Of a stretch of 64,000 nucleotides of DNA, positions 1-8,003 are shown piece by piece (position 1 is the stretch's first letter; every line of letters starts with the position of its first letter). The notes below the pieces were generated by a model. That model did not search any database. It was not told where the DNA came from and saw nothing but the letters and a program-made list of their open reading frames with translations. The DNA comes from UBA1240 sp045599185. GTDB taxonomy: Bacteria; Spirochaetota; Spirochaetia; Treponematales; Treponemataceae. A program made the position numbers and the translations under genes. Location: NCBI GenBank assembly GCA_045599185.1, contig JAZRVO010000027.1, forward strand, positions 44,268-108,267. The letters are read 5' to 3'.

Positions 1-63
1 AATTGCCGCAATCGGAATGAGGCACAGGGCGTATAAAACGTAAGGATTTTCAAATTTAATCAT
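1..63 (-). CDS. VWA-domain (BatB/BatA-like) protein, N-terminal fragment
   Basis: Only the first 21 codons lie in the window, reading MIKFENPYVLYALCLIPIAA and then I. A charged start followed by a hydrophobic segment is the usual beginning of a Bat-type von Willebrand A protein, which is anchored in the inner membrane by an N-terminal helix. It starts 3 nt after the stop of the upstream VWA gene, so it is very likely translated as the next cistron of the same operon. The VWA domain itself lies outside the window, so the assignment rests on context and the N-terminal look alone. Confidence 0.6.
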   Translation of the reverse strand, partial: MIKFENPYVLYALCLIPIAAI

Positions 64-66
64 TTT

Positions 67-1065
67 TCAAATTTCCTTCAGGTACAGGCGGCGCAAAAGC
101 CAGCACAAACAGAAAAGTGCAATGGCGCAAAGCAGAAAATAGGAATAAAGAGGCCTGCTTATGTTTTCTATGCGGTAAGTTTGCTGAACGTTCTGTTCGG
201 CGGCAACATTTTTTAGCACGCTGGCCAGCAGCACCGTGTTTTCGGCAGAAAAATATGCGCCGCCGCCAGCAACGGCAAGCTTAAAAAGCTGGTTTTCGTC
301 AAAATCCGAATCCAGAAAGCCGTTTATGTTCTTTCCGGTTTTTGGGTCTACATATTCAACCTGCACCTTGCCGCGTGTGCCAATGCCCAGCACGTAAAGC
401 GCAATTGAATTCTGCTTTGCAAGGCTTGCGGCTGTTTGGGGATGAATTGAACCTGCGTTGTTTTCTCCATCGGTGATGAGGACGATGCATTTTTTAGGTG
501 CTTTTGAACTTGTGCAGTGTACCAGTGCCGTGGCAAGGCCTGTACCAATTGCCGTACCGTCGCCTAATTCACCAATTTGCAGGCTGTTAAGGCGGCTTAA
601 AAAATAGTTCTGGTCAAGGGTAACGGGCACAATCAGCGCGGCTTCCTGCGCCATTGCAACCAGTCCAAAACTTGCACCCTGCACCTGACTGGTAAACTGT
701 TCAATGCACTGCTTGGCCGCGTCCAAACGGTGGCCGCCCTGCATGTCCTTTGCCGCCATTGAAGGGCTTGTGTCCAGCACAAAAATAATTTCTGCGCCCT
801 TGGACGTAAAAACTTTTTTCTGCGTGGCTAAAACCGGTTTTGTTAATGCTGCAATAAGGCAAAACAAGGCCAAAACGCCGCAGCTTTTGCTGATAATTTC
901 TATAAAACTGCTGAATCTTGCCTTATATTCAAAGGGTTTTCCGTTCCAGTCTGCAAGAATAAGCGGCAGGCTTGGTTTTTGCAGCAAACCTGCCCGGTGC
1001 AAAATGAATTTAAGAGGAAAAATTAAAAGAAGAAAGAGAGCCGGTAAATTGTCAAATCGTAACAT
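67..1065 (-). CDS. VWA-domain membrane protein, BatA-like
   Basis: The protein (about 332 aa) has hydrophobic segments near residues 5-25 and 58-80, a von Willebrand A domain at about 88-285, and a C-terminal transmembrane helix ending in a basic tail. The metal-ion adhesion site is intact: DTSPS at the start of the domain, a later Thr (GDGTAIGTG) and the Asp of ITDGENN. I chose the ATG at 1065 rather than an earlier in-frame ATG because it follows a GAGG ribosome site and overlaps the end of the preceding gene by 14 nt, as expected for coupled translation. BatA proteins work with MoxR ATPases and DUF58 proteins at the inner membrane. Their exact role in spirochaetes is unsettled (stress tolerance or envelope assembly). 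Confidence 0.85.
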   Translation of the reverse strand: MLRFDNLPALFLLLIFPLKFILHRAGLLQKPSLPLILADWNGKPFEYKARFSSFIEIISKSCGVLALFCLIAALTKPVLATQKKVFTSKGAEIIFVLDTSPSMAAKDMQGGHRLDAAKQCIEQFTSQVQGASFGLVAMAQEAALIVPVTLDQNYFLSRLNSLQIGELGDGTAIGTGLATALVHCTSSKAPKKCIVLITDGENNAGSIHPQTAASLAKQNSIALYVLGIGTRGKVQVEYVDPKTGKNINGFLDSDFDENQLFKLAVAGGGAYFSAENTVLLASVLKNVAAEQNVQQTYRIENISRPLYSYFLLCAIALFCLCWLLRRLYLKEI

Positions 1066-1921
1066 TTTCAGCCTCGTTTTCCAGAATATTAAGGGCAGCG
1101 GCAAGCTTTAAGCCCAAATCCCTGTTTTCGCCTTCCTTAAGGTGCGCATTCTGGCCCTGTGCAAAGCGAATCTGGTCGCAGCGTTTTAAAACCGGAAGGA
1201 AATCTGCAATGCTTTGCCTGTAAAAATCGCCAAAGTTGCAGGTTAAAAGCTGGGGAATTTCAAAAGTGGCGGCGCTGCAAAAAGGCAGGTTAAAACGTTT
1301 CTGCAAGTAAACCCTGAAAGCGTTTACCAGTTTTGTAGTTCCTTCTGCCGGATTTGCGTATTTGCCTTTTGTAAAAATGCGGATTTGTTTAATCATTCTG
1401 CGGTAATTTTTGGAACGGCGCAAATTTGAACTAAGGCTTTCTGCAAAGTGCCTTATTTTTTTTAAGCGCAAAAGCAGAAAGGTAAAAATGGCAAATACCG
1501 CCAGAACTGACGCTACGCCTGCATAAATAAGGTAGCTTGTGCCGGGTATAAGTTTGGGCGGTGCAGGCGGTGCAAGCTGGGTCGCGTTTGTTTCCTGTGC
1601 AACGCTGCGTATAAAAACCGGCGGTATTGCGGCTAAAAGCGAAGAATCGGCGTCATTTCCAAATTCAATGGTTCCTAAATCCAGTTCTCCGGCTTTCCAC
1701 GGTATAAAATCAATTGAAATTGCGGCGTTACCGTTTGCATTTTCAAAATGCAGCTGCTTAATGGTAAAAAACGGCGAAGTGTTCAGGTTTTTTACGGCTT
1801 CGTCACTTTCTGCAAAATCGCAGGCAAAGTTTTCCATTTCGGCAGGAGACGTAAACCTGAAAACAAGCCGGGCATTTTCGCCAACGGTAACATTTTGCGG
1901 CGTTAAACTAAATGCGCTCAT
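1052..1921 (-). CDS. Bat-operon membrane protein of unknown function
   Basis: This 289-aa product has no signal peptide. A beta-rich N-terminal half (about 1-125) is followed by a Pro/Ala-rich stretch, one strong transmembrane helix near residues 130-155, and a basic alpha-helical C-terminal half of about 130 residues. The position between DUF58 and VWA genes and the topology (beta domain, helix, cytoplasmic tail) recall the short BatD-like or DUF4381-like proteins seen in such operons, but no diagnostic motif is visible. Its ATG shares one base with the stop of the DUF58 gene (TGATG), so translation is probably coupled. I infer a membrane partner of the MoxR/VWA system. Confidence 0.7.
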   Translation of the reverse strand: MSAFSLTPQNVTVGENARLVFRFTSPAEMENFACDFAESDEAVKNLNTSPFFTIKQLHFENANGNAAISIDFIPWKAGELDLGTIEFGNDADSSLLAAIPPVFIRSVAQETNATQLAPPAPPKLIPGTSYLIYAGVASVLAVFAIFTFLLLRLKKIRHFAESLSSNLRRSKNYRRMIKQIRIFTKGKYANPAEGTTKLVNAFRVYLQKRFNLPFCSAATFEIPQLLTCNFGDFYRQSIADFLPVLKRCDQIRFAQGQNAHLKEGENRDLGLKLAAALNILENEAENVTI

Positions 1922-2835
1922 CAGCGTTTTTCCTTTGCGCTAAAAAAACGTTCCAAAACCTGTGCCGGGTCGTCTTTGGTGCTTAAGTTTACGGAAAAAA
2001 TGCCGCGCTTGGCGCACATGCTGGCAAATCTTTCGCTGCGGTCTTTTCCGTTTTTTTTCCATTCGCGCAAAAACGCATTTGAAAAAAGCGGAAAATTGCG
2101 CCTGATTTTTGTTTCCGGGTCTTCAAATGAAAAATGACCGGCTTTCGGCAGTTCGGTATCGCTTGGGTCGGTAATGCGCAGTGCCAGCACGTCGTGTTTG
2201 GCGGCCAGATGTGCAAGGTGCTGTTCGTAGCCGGTTGCCCTAAAATCCGAAATTATTACAACCAGCGAACGGTTTTTTAAAAGGCTGTATGCGCCCTGCA
2301 ATGCACCGGCAAGGGCTGTTCCCTTTGTCTGCCTTTGCTGGCTGTTGTCCAGCTGCTGCAAAAGCGTCATCAGCTGCATTTGTCCGGCCTTCGGGCTGGA
2401 AGAAAAAGTGATTTCGCCGTCAAAAATTGCCATGCCCAAAGGGCTGTTTATCTGGTTTGCTGCAAACGCCAGCAGTGCGGCGGCTTCTTTTGCCGTTTCA
2501 AAACGGTTTCTGCTTAAAAAGCCTGTCTGCATGGATTCAGAATTGTCCACCAGCAGAAAAACTACAAGTTCGCGGTTTTCTTCAAAAAGCTTTACGTAGG
2601 GTTTTCCCATGCGCGCGGTTACGTTCCAGTCAATTGAACGTATGTCGTCGCCGGGCAAATAGTCCCTTACGCCGGTAAATTCAATACCGTGGCCTTTAAA
2701 CATAGAGCGGAAAGACCCTGAACGCATTCCTTCTGCAATTGAAAAAGCAGAAAGTTTTAGGCGGCTGGCACGCTGAACAAGGTTTTTGTAAGTGTCGGGT
2801 ATTTGTGCGCTGTGCGCATTTTGGGCAATTTGCAT
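1921..2835 (-). CDS. DUF58 domain protein of the MoxR/Bat operon
   Basis: A 304-aa soluble protein with the DUF58 signature: GHGIEFTGVRDYLPGDDIRSIDWNVTAR-type sequence at about residues 49-76, then FLLVDNSESM, which is the start of a degenerate VWA-like fold. No transmembrane segment is visible. DUF58 proteins are the usual partners of MoxR AAA+ ATPases and are thought to link the ATPase to membrane VWA proteins. The gene starts 5 nt after the moxR stop and overlaps the next gene by one base, so the operon order is moxR, DUF58, membrane protein, batA-like, VWA. Confidence 0.9.
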   Translation of the reverse strand: MQIAQNAHSAQIPDTYKNLVQRASRLKLSAFSIAEGMRSGSFRSMFKGHGIEFTGVRDYLPGDDIRSIDWNVTARMGKPYVKLFEENRELVVFLLVDNSESMQTGFLSRNRFETAKEAAALLAFAANQINSPLGMAIFDGEITFSSSPKAGQMQLMTLLQQLDNSQQRQTKGTALAGALQGAYSLLKNRSLVVIISDFRATGYEQHLAHLAAKHDVLALRITDPSDTELPKAGHFSFEDPETKIRRNFPLFSNAFLREWKKNGKDRSERFASMCAKRGIFSVNLSTKDDPAQVLERFFSAKEKR

Positions 2836-2840
2836 AACAA

Positions 2841-3848
2841 TTACGGCACTGGCAAAAGTGAAAGAATTTTTGCAATTATGTCATCGGCATTCAGTCCGTC
2901 GGCTGCTGCTTCGTAGGAAAGTACAAGCCGGTGACGCAGAACGGCCGGTGCAAGTTTCTTTACGTCGTCCGGCAAAACGTAGGAACGTCCGTCGAACATG
3001 GCGTTTACTTTTGCACATTTTTGCAGGGCAATGCCTGCACGCGGTGACGCACCAAACGTAATGTAGCGCAGAATGTCGTTGCGGCTGCTGCGGCCTTTGC
3101 CTGTTTCGGCGGTGGCAACATTCTGGCGCGTTACGTTAAGAATTGAAACTATGTACTGAACGATTTTTTCGTCGCATTCTACCACTGGCAGGGCGGCCTT
3201 TAATTCTTCTAGTAATGCAGGGTTAAAAACCTGGTTTACCGGCAGGCTGTTTATTTCGCCTGCGGTGCTGCTGCGCTTTATAATTTCGGCTTCTTCCTGC
3301 GGCGTGGGGTATTTAACCAGCAGTTTTAAAAGAAAGCGGTCAAGCTCAGCTTCAGGCAGGCTGTAAGTGCCTTCCTGTTCAATGGGGTTTTGGGTTGCAA
3401 GAACAAAAAAAGGTTTTGGAAGCGGATAGGTTTTTTCTCCAATGGTAACCTGTTTTTCGGCCATTGCTTCTAGCAGCGCAGACTGAACTTTTGCCGGTGC
3501 GCGGTTAATTTCGTCTGCAAGAACAAGGTTTGCAAAAACCGGCCCGCGGCGCACTGCAAAAGTGCCTTTCGCCTGTTCATAAACCAGCGTACCGCTAACG
3601 TCTGCCGGCAAAAGGTCCGGCGTAAACTGAATGCGCTTAAAATCGAGGGCTGACATGTCGGCAAAGGTTTTTACTGCCAGTGTTTTTGCCAAACCCGGCA
3701 CGCCTTCCAGCAGAACGTGACCGCCTGCAATCATCGCCATCAGAATGCCGTCAATAATTTCAGTCTGGCCGATTACGCGCTTGGCGGCTTCGGCACGGCA
3801 GGCTTCTACCGTTTGCCGGCATTTTTCAAAAATATCAGAATTATCCAA
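2841..3848 (-). CDS. MoxR-family AAA+ ATPase
   Basis: The 335-aa protein has a Walker A segment (LLEGVPGLAKT), a Walker B segment (LVLADEINRAPAKVQSALLEAM, quoted in parts) and sensor 1 (FVLATQNPIEQEGTY), all typical of MoxR. The family works as an ATP-driven chaperone that matures or activates VWA-containing partners. I chose a TTG start at 3848: AAGAGG sits six bases upstream, and a promoter with TATCAT lies inside the longer ATG-initiated reading frame, which makes that extension very unlikely. It is the first gene of a five-gene operon running to the window edge. Confidence 0.92.
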   Translation of the reverse strand: MDNSDIFEKCRQTVEACRAEAAKRVIGQTEIIDGILMAMIAGGHVLLEGVPGLAKTLAVKTFADMSALDFKRIQFTPDLLPADVSGTLVYEQAKGTFAVRRGPVFANLVLADEINRAPAKVQSALLEAMAEKQVTIGEKTYPLPKPFFVLATQNPIEQEGTYSLPEAELDRFLLKLLVKYPTPQEEAEIIKRSSTAGEINSLPVNQVFNPALLEELKAALPVVECDEKIVQYIVSILNVTRQNVATAETGKGRSSRNDILRYITFGASPRAGIALQKCAKVNAMFDGRSYVLPDDVKKLAPAVLRHRLVLSYEAAADGLNADDIIAKILSLLPVP

Positions 3849-3878
3849 AAAAAACCTCTTTGTGCTGTATTTTCTTCT

Positions 3879-3907
3879 ATGATATAACGTGCAGAATTGC
3901 GGAACAA
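3879..3907 (-). promoter_or_regulatory. Predicted sigma70 promoter of the moxR/Bat operon
   Basis: On the minus strand TTGTTC (3902-3907) and TATCAT (3879-3884) are separated by exactly 17 bp. The predicted mRNA start is about 24 nt before the TTG start codon, leaving room for the AAGAGG ribosome site at 3855-3860. Between here and the aminotransferase promoter at 4151 (bases 3908-4150) I see no gene or strong hairpin. Confidence 0.55.
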
Positions 3908-4150
3908 AAACCGTGCCGCCGGTAAACCGCACTGCAACTATACGCAACTGTGTGAATTTTACCAAAAATACTTAAAAGGTTCAATTTAGTGTTTTTTTGT
4001 CTGGCACCGCTGAACAGGCCTGCTTTGTGCAAACTGACCGTAACCAGAATTTTGCGGTGATTTTTTTAATATTTTAAAGTTGGTAAAGGCTGGGGCAGAA
4101 CGCATTTTGCTTGCGGCAAATATTTGAATTTCTGGCAACCGGTTGCAATA

Positions 4151-4179
4151 TTGCATAAAAATACAAAAATCTGTATTAT
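4151..4179 (+). promoter_or_regulatory. Sigma70 promoter abutting the aminotransferase start codon
   Basis: TTGCAT (4151-4156), a 17-bp spacer and TATTAT (4174-4179) form a near-consensus promoter. Only seven bases separate the -10 box from the ATG at 4187, so transcription should begin at or next to the A of the start codon. No Shine-Dalgarno sequence is present. Confidence 0.65.
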
Positions 4180-4186
4180 TATGCAC

Positions 4187-5479
4187 ATGATTAACCCATT
4201 AGCACAAGAATTGAACAGCATTTTAGCTGAAACTGTTCCAGGCAAAATGCTTTCTGACTTAGGTCAGCGCCTTTTTTTCCCAAAGGGGATTATTGCGCAA
4301 GGTGCAGAAGCAAAAAAGTTAGGGAAAACAGCAAATGCCACAATTGGCATGTCTGTTTTTAACGGTAAACCGGCTATTGTTCCGTCAGTACAGAAAGAGT
4401 TTACCACTCTCACATCAACAGAAGCCGTTGCATACGCACCGACTGCTGGTAATCCTGATTTCCGTAATTTCTGGAAAGAACAGATTATTGCAAAAAACCC
4501 TTCACTGAAGGATAAAACCTTTTCTCTTCCGGCTGTTGTACCGGGCTTAACCGCCGGTATTTCTTATCTTTCTGACCTTTTTCTGGCAGAAGGCGACAGT
4601 CTTTTGGCTGCAAACCCTTCGTGGGACAACTACAGCCTGATTGTTGAAGCACGCCGCAACGCAACATTAAAATCGTTTACGCTTTTTACAAAAACCGGTT
4701 TTAACTGCGAAGCTTTTGAAAAAGCCGTTGCTGAAGAAGCAAAATGCGGCAAAATCCGCATTCTTTTGAACTTTCCTCAGAATCCTTCAGGCTATTCGCC
4801 AACCAAAACTGAACAGAAGGCAATTGTAGACATTCTTAAAAAGTATGCCGACAAGGGCGCTTTAATCATGGTTTGGTGCGACGATGCATATTTCGGCTTG
4901 AACTACGAAGAAGACATTGCACCGGAATCTTTGTTTGCCGCCCTTTGCGATGCACACGAAAATATTTTTGCTGCAAAAATTGACGGACCTACAAAAGAAG
5001 ATTTTGCATGGGGCTTGCGCACCGGCTTTTTAACATTTGGTGGCAAGGGTTTTACCGCAGATCAGTACGATGCACTTAATAAAAAACTTATGGGTGTTAT
5101 CCGTTCTTCTGTTTCATGCTGTTCAACACCGGCTCAGTCAATTATGCTTAAAGCTGCTGCAAACCCGGAATACGAAGCTGAAAAAATGGCATTCCGCAAA
5201 ACACTTGCAAAACGCTACAAAATTGTCCGCGATTTTGTTGATGCAAGAAAAGGCCACGCCGTTCTTGAAGCAATGCCATTTAACTCTGGTTACTTTATGA
5301 GTTTTGAATGTAAGGGTGTTAGTGCCGAAGCACTGCGCCAGAGACTGCTTAACGAGTACGGAATTGGTACTGTTGCCATTGACGACGGCCACCTGCGCGT
5401 TGCTTTTTCAAGCCTTGACGAAGGTATTATTGAACAGGTTTATGCTTCTATTTACAAAGCCGCCGAAGAATTGGCATAA
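4187..5479 (+). CDS. Class I/II PLP-dependent aminotransferase
   Basis: The 430-aa protein has the fold type I aspartate-aminotransferase pattern: NFPQNPSGY (PLP ring and substrate contact), WCDDAYFGL (Asp for the pyridine nitrogen and Tyr), GPTKEDFAWGLRTGF (Schiff-base Lys and phosphate-binding Arg). It transfers amino groups between an amino acid and a 2-oxo acid; the substrate cannot be told from sequence. Two ATG codons lie close together; I chose the one at 4187 because the promoter just upstream would place the mRNA 5' end there, whereas the earlier ATG (4181) would not be transcribed. It is followed after 6 nt by the solute-binding protein gene, suggesting co-transcription. Confidence 0.88.
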   Translation: MINPLAQELNSILAETVPGKMLSDLGQRLFFPKGIIAQGAEAKKLGKTANATIGMSVFNGKPAIVPSVQKEFTTLTSTEAVAYAPTAGNPDFRNFWKEQIIAKNPSLKDKTFSLPAVVPGLTAGISYLSDLFLAEGDSLLAANPSWDNYSLIVEARRNATLKSFTLFTKTGFNCEAFEKAVAEEAKCGKIRILLNFPQNPSGYSPTKTEQKAIVDILKKYADKGALIMVWCDDAYFGLNYEEDIAPESLFAALCDAHENIFAAKIDGPTKEDFAWGLRTGFLTFGGKGFTADQYDALNKKLMGVIRSSVSCCSTPAQSIMLKAAANPEYEAEKMAFRKTLAKRYKIVRDFVDARKGHAVLEAMPFNSGYFMSFECKGVSAEALRQRLLNEYGIGTVAIDDGHLRVAFSSLDEGIIEQVYASIYKAAEELA

Positions 5480-5485
5480 TAGGGC

Positions 5486-6760
5486 ATGAGCTTAAAATTT
5501 CGTAAAATTTATATACCAATAATATGCCTGCCATTAGTTCTGGCGGGCATATTGTTTTTTATTTACTCAAGCAAACCTTCCAAGCCCGTAGTAATCTGGA
5601 CAGACCAGAGTATTCTTTTAAGCTACGCGGAACTTTTTAATTCCAGTCAGGATACTTATAAAGTAATTGTTGAATATCGAGAAAGCTCGGTTGGTTCTTT
5701 CGCAAGTGCCGGTGAAAATTCGCCGGACATTGTAATTGGTCCGTGGCTTAAAAACGAAATGGTGCGCAAAAATTTTCTGCCCCTTGATTTTGTTTTCAGC
5801 GAAGAAAAACTTTCAAAAAAAGATTTTTATCCCCAGCTTCTGGAACTTGGAAACGTTAACGACCATCAGTACCTTTTGCCCGTAAGTTTCAATTTGCCGC
5901 TTCTGGCCTTTTCTGCCGGCAATGCAGACTACGTAAAAAGTGACTTTACCATTTCCCTAGAAGAAATTAAGGAAACTTCAAAAGCATTTAACAAAAAGAA
6001 CAAGAAAGGCGCTTTTACTGCAATGGGTTTTGCCCCGGTTTGGGACAGCGACTTTGCCTATGTTGTTTCCAAGCTTTTTGGTGCGGACTACACCGAAAGT
6101 GACAACCTTTTCAGTTATAACGAACTGGTTTTGCAGGGCAGCATTGATTATCTGAAAGAATGGTCGGTTGACAACAATGGTTCGGTAGGGCAGGAAAGTG
6201 ATTTTCAGTTTGCGAACCTTTGTTACCCGGTTTACAAGCTGGTTAATTCTGACAAGTGCCTGTTTACTTACAGCAAAAGTGATGAACTTTTTACCCTGCC
6301 TCAGGACCTTTTGCAGAATGTGGATTTCCGGTGGATTGAAAAAAGCAACCGCATTGCCATGGCTGACAAGCTGATTTATCTGGGCATTCACCGCAAGACC
6401 AGAAACAGGGATGGCGCTGAAGCTTTTGTGCTTTGGCTTTGCAATGAAGAAAACCAGAAACAGCTTTTGGAACGCAGCGAAAAAATGAAAATGACTATCT
6501 GCACGTTTGGTATTGCAGGCGGTTTTTCGGCTGTTAAAAGCGTAAACGAAAAATATTTTCCTGTTTTCTATCCGCTTCTGTACGGGCATTTGCCAACCGC
6601 AGAATATTTGACGCCGCCAAACATTCTGCCAGCTGCCTGGGAAGACATTAAAAGCCAGGTTCTGGTGCCTTATCTTGCAGATTCGCTGAAACAGACTGAA
6701 AACATAGAAATACCAACGCTGGAACAGCGTGTTGCAGACTGGAAAAAGCAGAATTATTAG
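5486..6760 (+). CDS. Extracellular solute-binding protein, family 1-like, membrane anchored
   Basis: The 424-aa protein begins with a basic N-terminus and a hydrophobic helix (residues 9-27) without a convincing lipobox or cleavage site, so it is probably anchored in the inner membrane facing the periplasm. The rest resembles sugar-type ABC substrate-binding proteins: a VVIWTDQSILLSY strand near the start, SPDIVIGPW, and a C-terminal half in which FVLWLCNEENQ fits the usual 'remaining window' helix. No permease or ATPase gene is nearby, so the transport partner is unknown. An AGGG ribosome site overlaps the gap after the aminotransferase, and both genes likely share a transcript. Confidence 0.75.
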   Translation: MSLKFRKIYIPIICLPLVLAGILFFIYSSKPSKPVVIWTDQSILLSYAELFNSSQDTYKVIVEYRESSVGSFASAGENSPDIVIGPWLKNEMVRKNFLPLDFVFSEEKLSKKDFYPQLLELGNVNDHQYLLPVSFNLPLLAFSAGNADYVKSDFTISLEEIKETSKAFNKKNKKGAFTAMGFAPVWDSDFAYVVSKLFGADYTESDNLFSYNELVLQGSIDYLKEWSVDNNGSVGQESDFQFANLCYPVYKLVNSDKCLFTYSKSDELFTLPQDLLQNVDFRWIEKSNRIAMADKLIYLGIHRKTRNRDGAEAFVLWLCNEENQKQLLERSEKMKMTICTFGIAGGFSAVKSVNEKYFPVFYPLLYGHLPTAEYLTPPNILPAAWEDIKSQVLVPYLADSLKQTENIEIPTLEQRVADWKKQNY

Positions 6761-6817
6761 TTCCGTTCAGTTTGCAAGTTTGCCGCAAATTGAATTTTAT
6801 ATGTTAAACGAATTTAT

Positions 6818-6880
6818 AAAACGCCTGACTTTCTGCCGGTTCAAATTCTTACCTTCAACAAGTCAGGCGTTTTTTTGTTT
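6818..6880 (+). terminator. Rho-independent terminator after the solute-binding protein gene
   Basis: A 14-bp perfect stem (6818-6831 with 6860-6873; core ACGCCTGACT/AGTCAGGCGT) with a 28-nt loop is followed by a run of T. It ends the aminotransferase transcript. The long loop is unusual but the stem is strong. Confidence 0.75.
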
Positions 6881-6931
6881 TCAGTTTTTTTTGAAAAACT
6901 CAAAACTTGGGGTTAAAAAAGCAAAGTCCGT

Positions 6932-7690
6932 TTATGCGCCGATTAATACGCCGGTGTTGCCGTGCAGCGCAATGCGTATTATTCCGCACGCAACAAGATG
7001 CAGCGGATAGTAAACGTAGAAAAACCATTTCATGCCTTTCCACTTGCCGCGCTGGCCGTTGTAATTTGCCATAAGCGGCCAAACCAGTATTACGCCCAGC
7101 TGAACGATTCCGTAAACTTTATCAATAAACAGAAAATAAACGATTGCATAAAGCAGGACCCATTTCATCATGTTGAAAACCTGCTTGTTCAAATTGCCGC
7201 GGTTGAAGTAAATGTCCAGTATTGCAAGAATGGCAATGCTGCTCCAGTCGGCACAAAAGGCCAGAATTGCACCGCACCAGACGATGACCGCAGCCTGCCA
7301 GTGTTTAAGTGCAAAGCGGCGCTTGTCTGTTAAGGCAAGCACAATTACGCCGATAAAAAGCGCCCATATTACGCTGGTCTGGTTAAAAACCGTAGTTTTA
7401 AAAGGCACGAATGGAATGCCGAACGCGAAATTGTACGCAAAGTGGGAAATTACTGCAAAAATTCCCAGACGAAGAATATATGCCTTTAGGTTTTTGGTGT
7501 AATAATAGCCTTCGGCCACCATAAACCAGAATGTCGGTGCCGCGATGCGTCCTATTACGTGCAGGCAAATTATCCACCATGTTTTGGGAAAATTTGGAAA
7601 AATTACGCAGATTAAGTGGTCTAAAGTCATTGCGGCAATAGCAATAAGTTTCAGCTGGTTGCCGTTTAAGCCTTTCTTTTCGTTTGTCAT
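6932..7690 (-). CDS. TraX family membrane protein
   Basis: The 252-aa polytopic protein opens with LNGNQLKLIAIAAMTLDHL and then HVIGRIAAPTFWFMVAEGYYYTKN, the family hallmark of TraX (acyltransferase-like fold), with about seven or eight hydrophobic helices. Plasmid TraX acetylates F pilin. Chromosomal homologues in Firmicutes and spirochaetes have unknown targets, presumably an envelope component. No conjugation genes occur nearby, so a role in conjugation is not supported. GGAGG lies four bases before the ATG. The gene stands alone and converges with the solute-binding protein gene. Confidence 0.88.
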   Translation of the reverse strand: MTNEKKGLNGNQLKLIAIAAMTLDHLICVIFPNFPKTWWIICLHVIGRIAAPTFWFMVAEGYYYTKNLKAYILRLGIFAVISHFAYNFAFGIPFVPFKTTVFNQTSVIWALFIGVIVLALTDKRRFALKHWQAAVIVWCGAILAFCADWSSIAILAILDIYFNRGNLNKQVFNMMKWVLLYAIVYFLFIDKVYGIVQLGVILVWPLMANYNGQRGKWKGMKWFFYVYYPLHLVACGIIRIALHGNTGVLIGA

Positions 7691-7875
7691 GCTGCCTCCG
7701 TTTTATGTTTTCATTTTAGCCGGTGGTAAAAATTAGGCAACGGTTTTAAAGGCAATGTGCATTTTGAAGGCGGTAAGATGCAGTTTGGGGCTGGTAGAAC
7801 CTACGGACGGCTGATTTTTGCAGAAATTGACGGGGAATGACTTTAATGCATGGCGTTTAAAAGTTCGCGCCGTAC

Positions 7876-7904
7876 TTGTTTTATTTGCCAAAAAAAGTTA
7901 TATT
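7876..7904 (+). promoter_or_regulatory. Predicted sigma70 promoter of pckG
   Basis: TTGTTT (7876-7881), 17 bp, TATATT (7899-7904). The predicted leader is about 90 nt and carries a clear ribosome site. The remaining bases of the 313-nt gap before pckG show no gene or strong fold that I recognise. Confidence 0.5.
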
Positions 7905-8003
7905 TTTCAAGAATGTTCAGTCAAACGACACTAAAAACATTTGAAAGTAGCCGGTAACTCGGCATAAATTCCTGCAATTGCGCAGGCATAGAAGGAGTTT
8001 TTG

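Noticed and set aside
3849..3965. N-terminal extension of the MoxR protein to an upstream ATG
   Set aside because: The extension has no conserved sequence and contains the predicted promoter; the TTG at 3848 with AAGAGG is the better start.
6932..7690. Evidence for a conjugative element from the TraX-like gene
   Set aside because: Chromosomal TraX homologues are common, and no relaxase, type IV secretion or integrase gene occurs nearby.
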